Assembly: GCF_043876835.1 (NCBI RefSeq)
Contig: NZ_JBAWJZ010000001.1
Coordinates: forward strand, 248,001-312,000
Reading direction: 5' to 3'
Source: Yeosuana sp043876835
GTDB lineage: Bacteria; Bacteroidota; Bacteroidia; Flavobacteriales; Flavobacteriaceae
Length of the DNA: 64,000 bases
In this document: in pieces, positions 63,364 through 64,000 of the stretch
Layout of the letters: every line of letters begins with the position of its first letter
Position numbering within the stretch: position 1 is the stretch's first letter
Notes under the pieces: generated by a model
Database searches by the model: none
What the model was told of the DNA's origin: nothing
Seen by the model: the letters and a program-made list of their open reading frames with translations, nothing else
Translations under genes and position numbers: made by a program

Positions 63364-64000
63364 CTATAAACTATATTTTAACGCCAAAATAAAATTTCTG
63401 CCTGCAGCAGCAATACCAGACGAATACGTTTTATAACGTTGGTCAGTAATATTCTCTAAACTAGCAGTAATTGTCGCATCTTTAGTTAATTTATATTGTG
63501 TTCTTAAATTTAAAGTAACCCAAGATGGCGCATATGGATTTCCATTTTTATCAGATGCATAGATGTAATCTTTTTCAATTTCAGAAGGGGCCAATTGATT
63601 GTAAGATAATTCATTATTGTAATTTGTAAACACATCTATTTTAAAGGCATTTGTATCCCAAACTAAATGTGCATTTCCAAAATTTGGTGCTGCATGACGT
63701 AATGCTGTTTCGGCTCCGTTATCATCTTCTTCTGTTCCGCCTATAACATTATATTGTGAAGTAAGTTTTACTTGTTTGCTGAAACGTAATTCTAAACCTG
63801 CTTCAAATCCATAAACCCAAGCTTTTGCGGCATTTTGTATGGCTTGAACTTTACTTAATTCACCATCATATATAATTTCTGTAGATCCATTTAAATTATA
63901 ATCTCTTCTAACCAATGCATTGTCTAAATAGGTGTAATAGGTGTTTAAATTAATAATAAAAGTGTCATTGAAATTAAGTTTTAATCCCAAGTCACCACCA
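63364..64000 (-). CDS. TonB-dependent receptor, C-terminal part (runs off window end)
   Basis: The reading frame is open to the window edge; what would be an internal start near 63990 is a TTG inside GDLGLKLNF. About 212 residues are barrel strands of a TonB receptor: GFEAGLELRFSKQVKLTSQYN, TNYNNELSYNQLAPSE, SWVTLNLRTQYKLTKDATITASLENITDQRYKTYSSGIAAAGRNF, ending ILALKYSL with the family's aromatic/leucine C-terminus. It converges on the T9SS protein gene with a 9-base gap. Substrate unknown. Confidence 0.9.
   Translation of the reverse strand, partial: GGDLGLKLNFNDTFIINLNTYYTYLDNALVRRDYNLNGSTEIIYDGELSKVQAIQNAAKAWVYGFEAGLELRFSKQVKLTSQYNVIGGTEEDDNGAETALRHAAPNFGNAHLVWDTNAFKIDVFTNYNNELSYNQLAPSEIEKDYIYASDKNGNPYAPSWVTLNLRTQYKLTKDATITASLENITDQRYKTYSSGIAAAGRNFILALKYSL

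Overview
This 64 kb window is chromosomal DNA from a low-GC member of the Bacteroidota, most likely a (probably marine) Flavobacteriaceae species. The evidence is the gene content: several TonB-dependent receptors with CarboxypepD_reg-like N-termini, a giant secreted protein with a type IX secretion (T9SS) C-terminal tail, DUF4270 and DUF3108 proteins, M61 and M23 peptidases of the flavobacterial type, atpDC split from the rest of the ATP synthase genes, and TAnnTTTG promoter elements. I see no rRNA, tRNA, CRISPR array, insertion sequence or prophage. Coding density is high, no gene-free stretch exceeds about 215 bases, and most genes lie in tight operons.

Layout. 1-9.7 kb: the 5' part of a TonB receptor; an operon of DUF3108 protein, tryptophan 2,3-dioxygenase, M23 peptidase and pgi; hppD and hmgA for tyrosine breakdown, separated by a hairpin repeat; a family 9 glycosyltransferase. 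9.9-14 kb: patatin-like outer-membrane phospholipase overlapping uvrC. 14-16.9 kb: a RimB-like protease, RimK ligase, M14-type deacylase and 5-formyl-THF cyclo-ligase in one plus-strand run. 16.9-27 kb: lspA, a DksA-like protein and ileS; a small lipoprotein; then panC-panD-UPF0104-pseudo-esterase-radA. 27-31.6 kb: a truncated starch-synthase-like protein, a DUF4270 lipoprotein and glmS. 31.8-38.2 kb: a TonB receptor with an SGNH lipoprotein, behind a CRP-like operator, then atpDC.

38.2-40.5 kb: umuC followed by umuD and a frameshifted GNAT acetyltransferase. 40.6-46.6 kb: a redox module comprising a ten-CXXCH cytochrome, a b-type membrane cytochrome, two DUF2231-like membrane proteins, a lipoprotein rubrerythrin and an OmpR/CusS-type two-component system. 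Phased TTAA direct repeats in front of two of its transcription units suggest one regulon. 46.7-52 kb: an M61 peptidase; then a MocR-type regulator, apparently without its PLP lysine, divergent from a BtuB-like TonB receptor across a perfect palindrome. 52-57.9 kb: NfeD/flotillin pair, a beta-lactamase-fold lipoprotein, an alpha/beta hydrolase, a second copy of the hairpin repeat, a JmjC-like cupin and recX. 57.9-63.4 kb: the 1805-residue T9SS protein. 63.4-64 kb: the 3' end of another TonB receptor.

The most interesting parts are the redox/two-component module with its phased repeats, the degenerate MocR with its palindromic operator and receptor, the TonB/SGNH pair with its exact TGTGA-N6-TCACA site, and the interspersed hairpin repeat.
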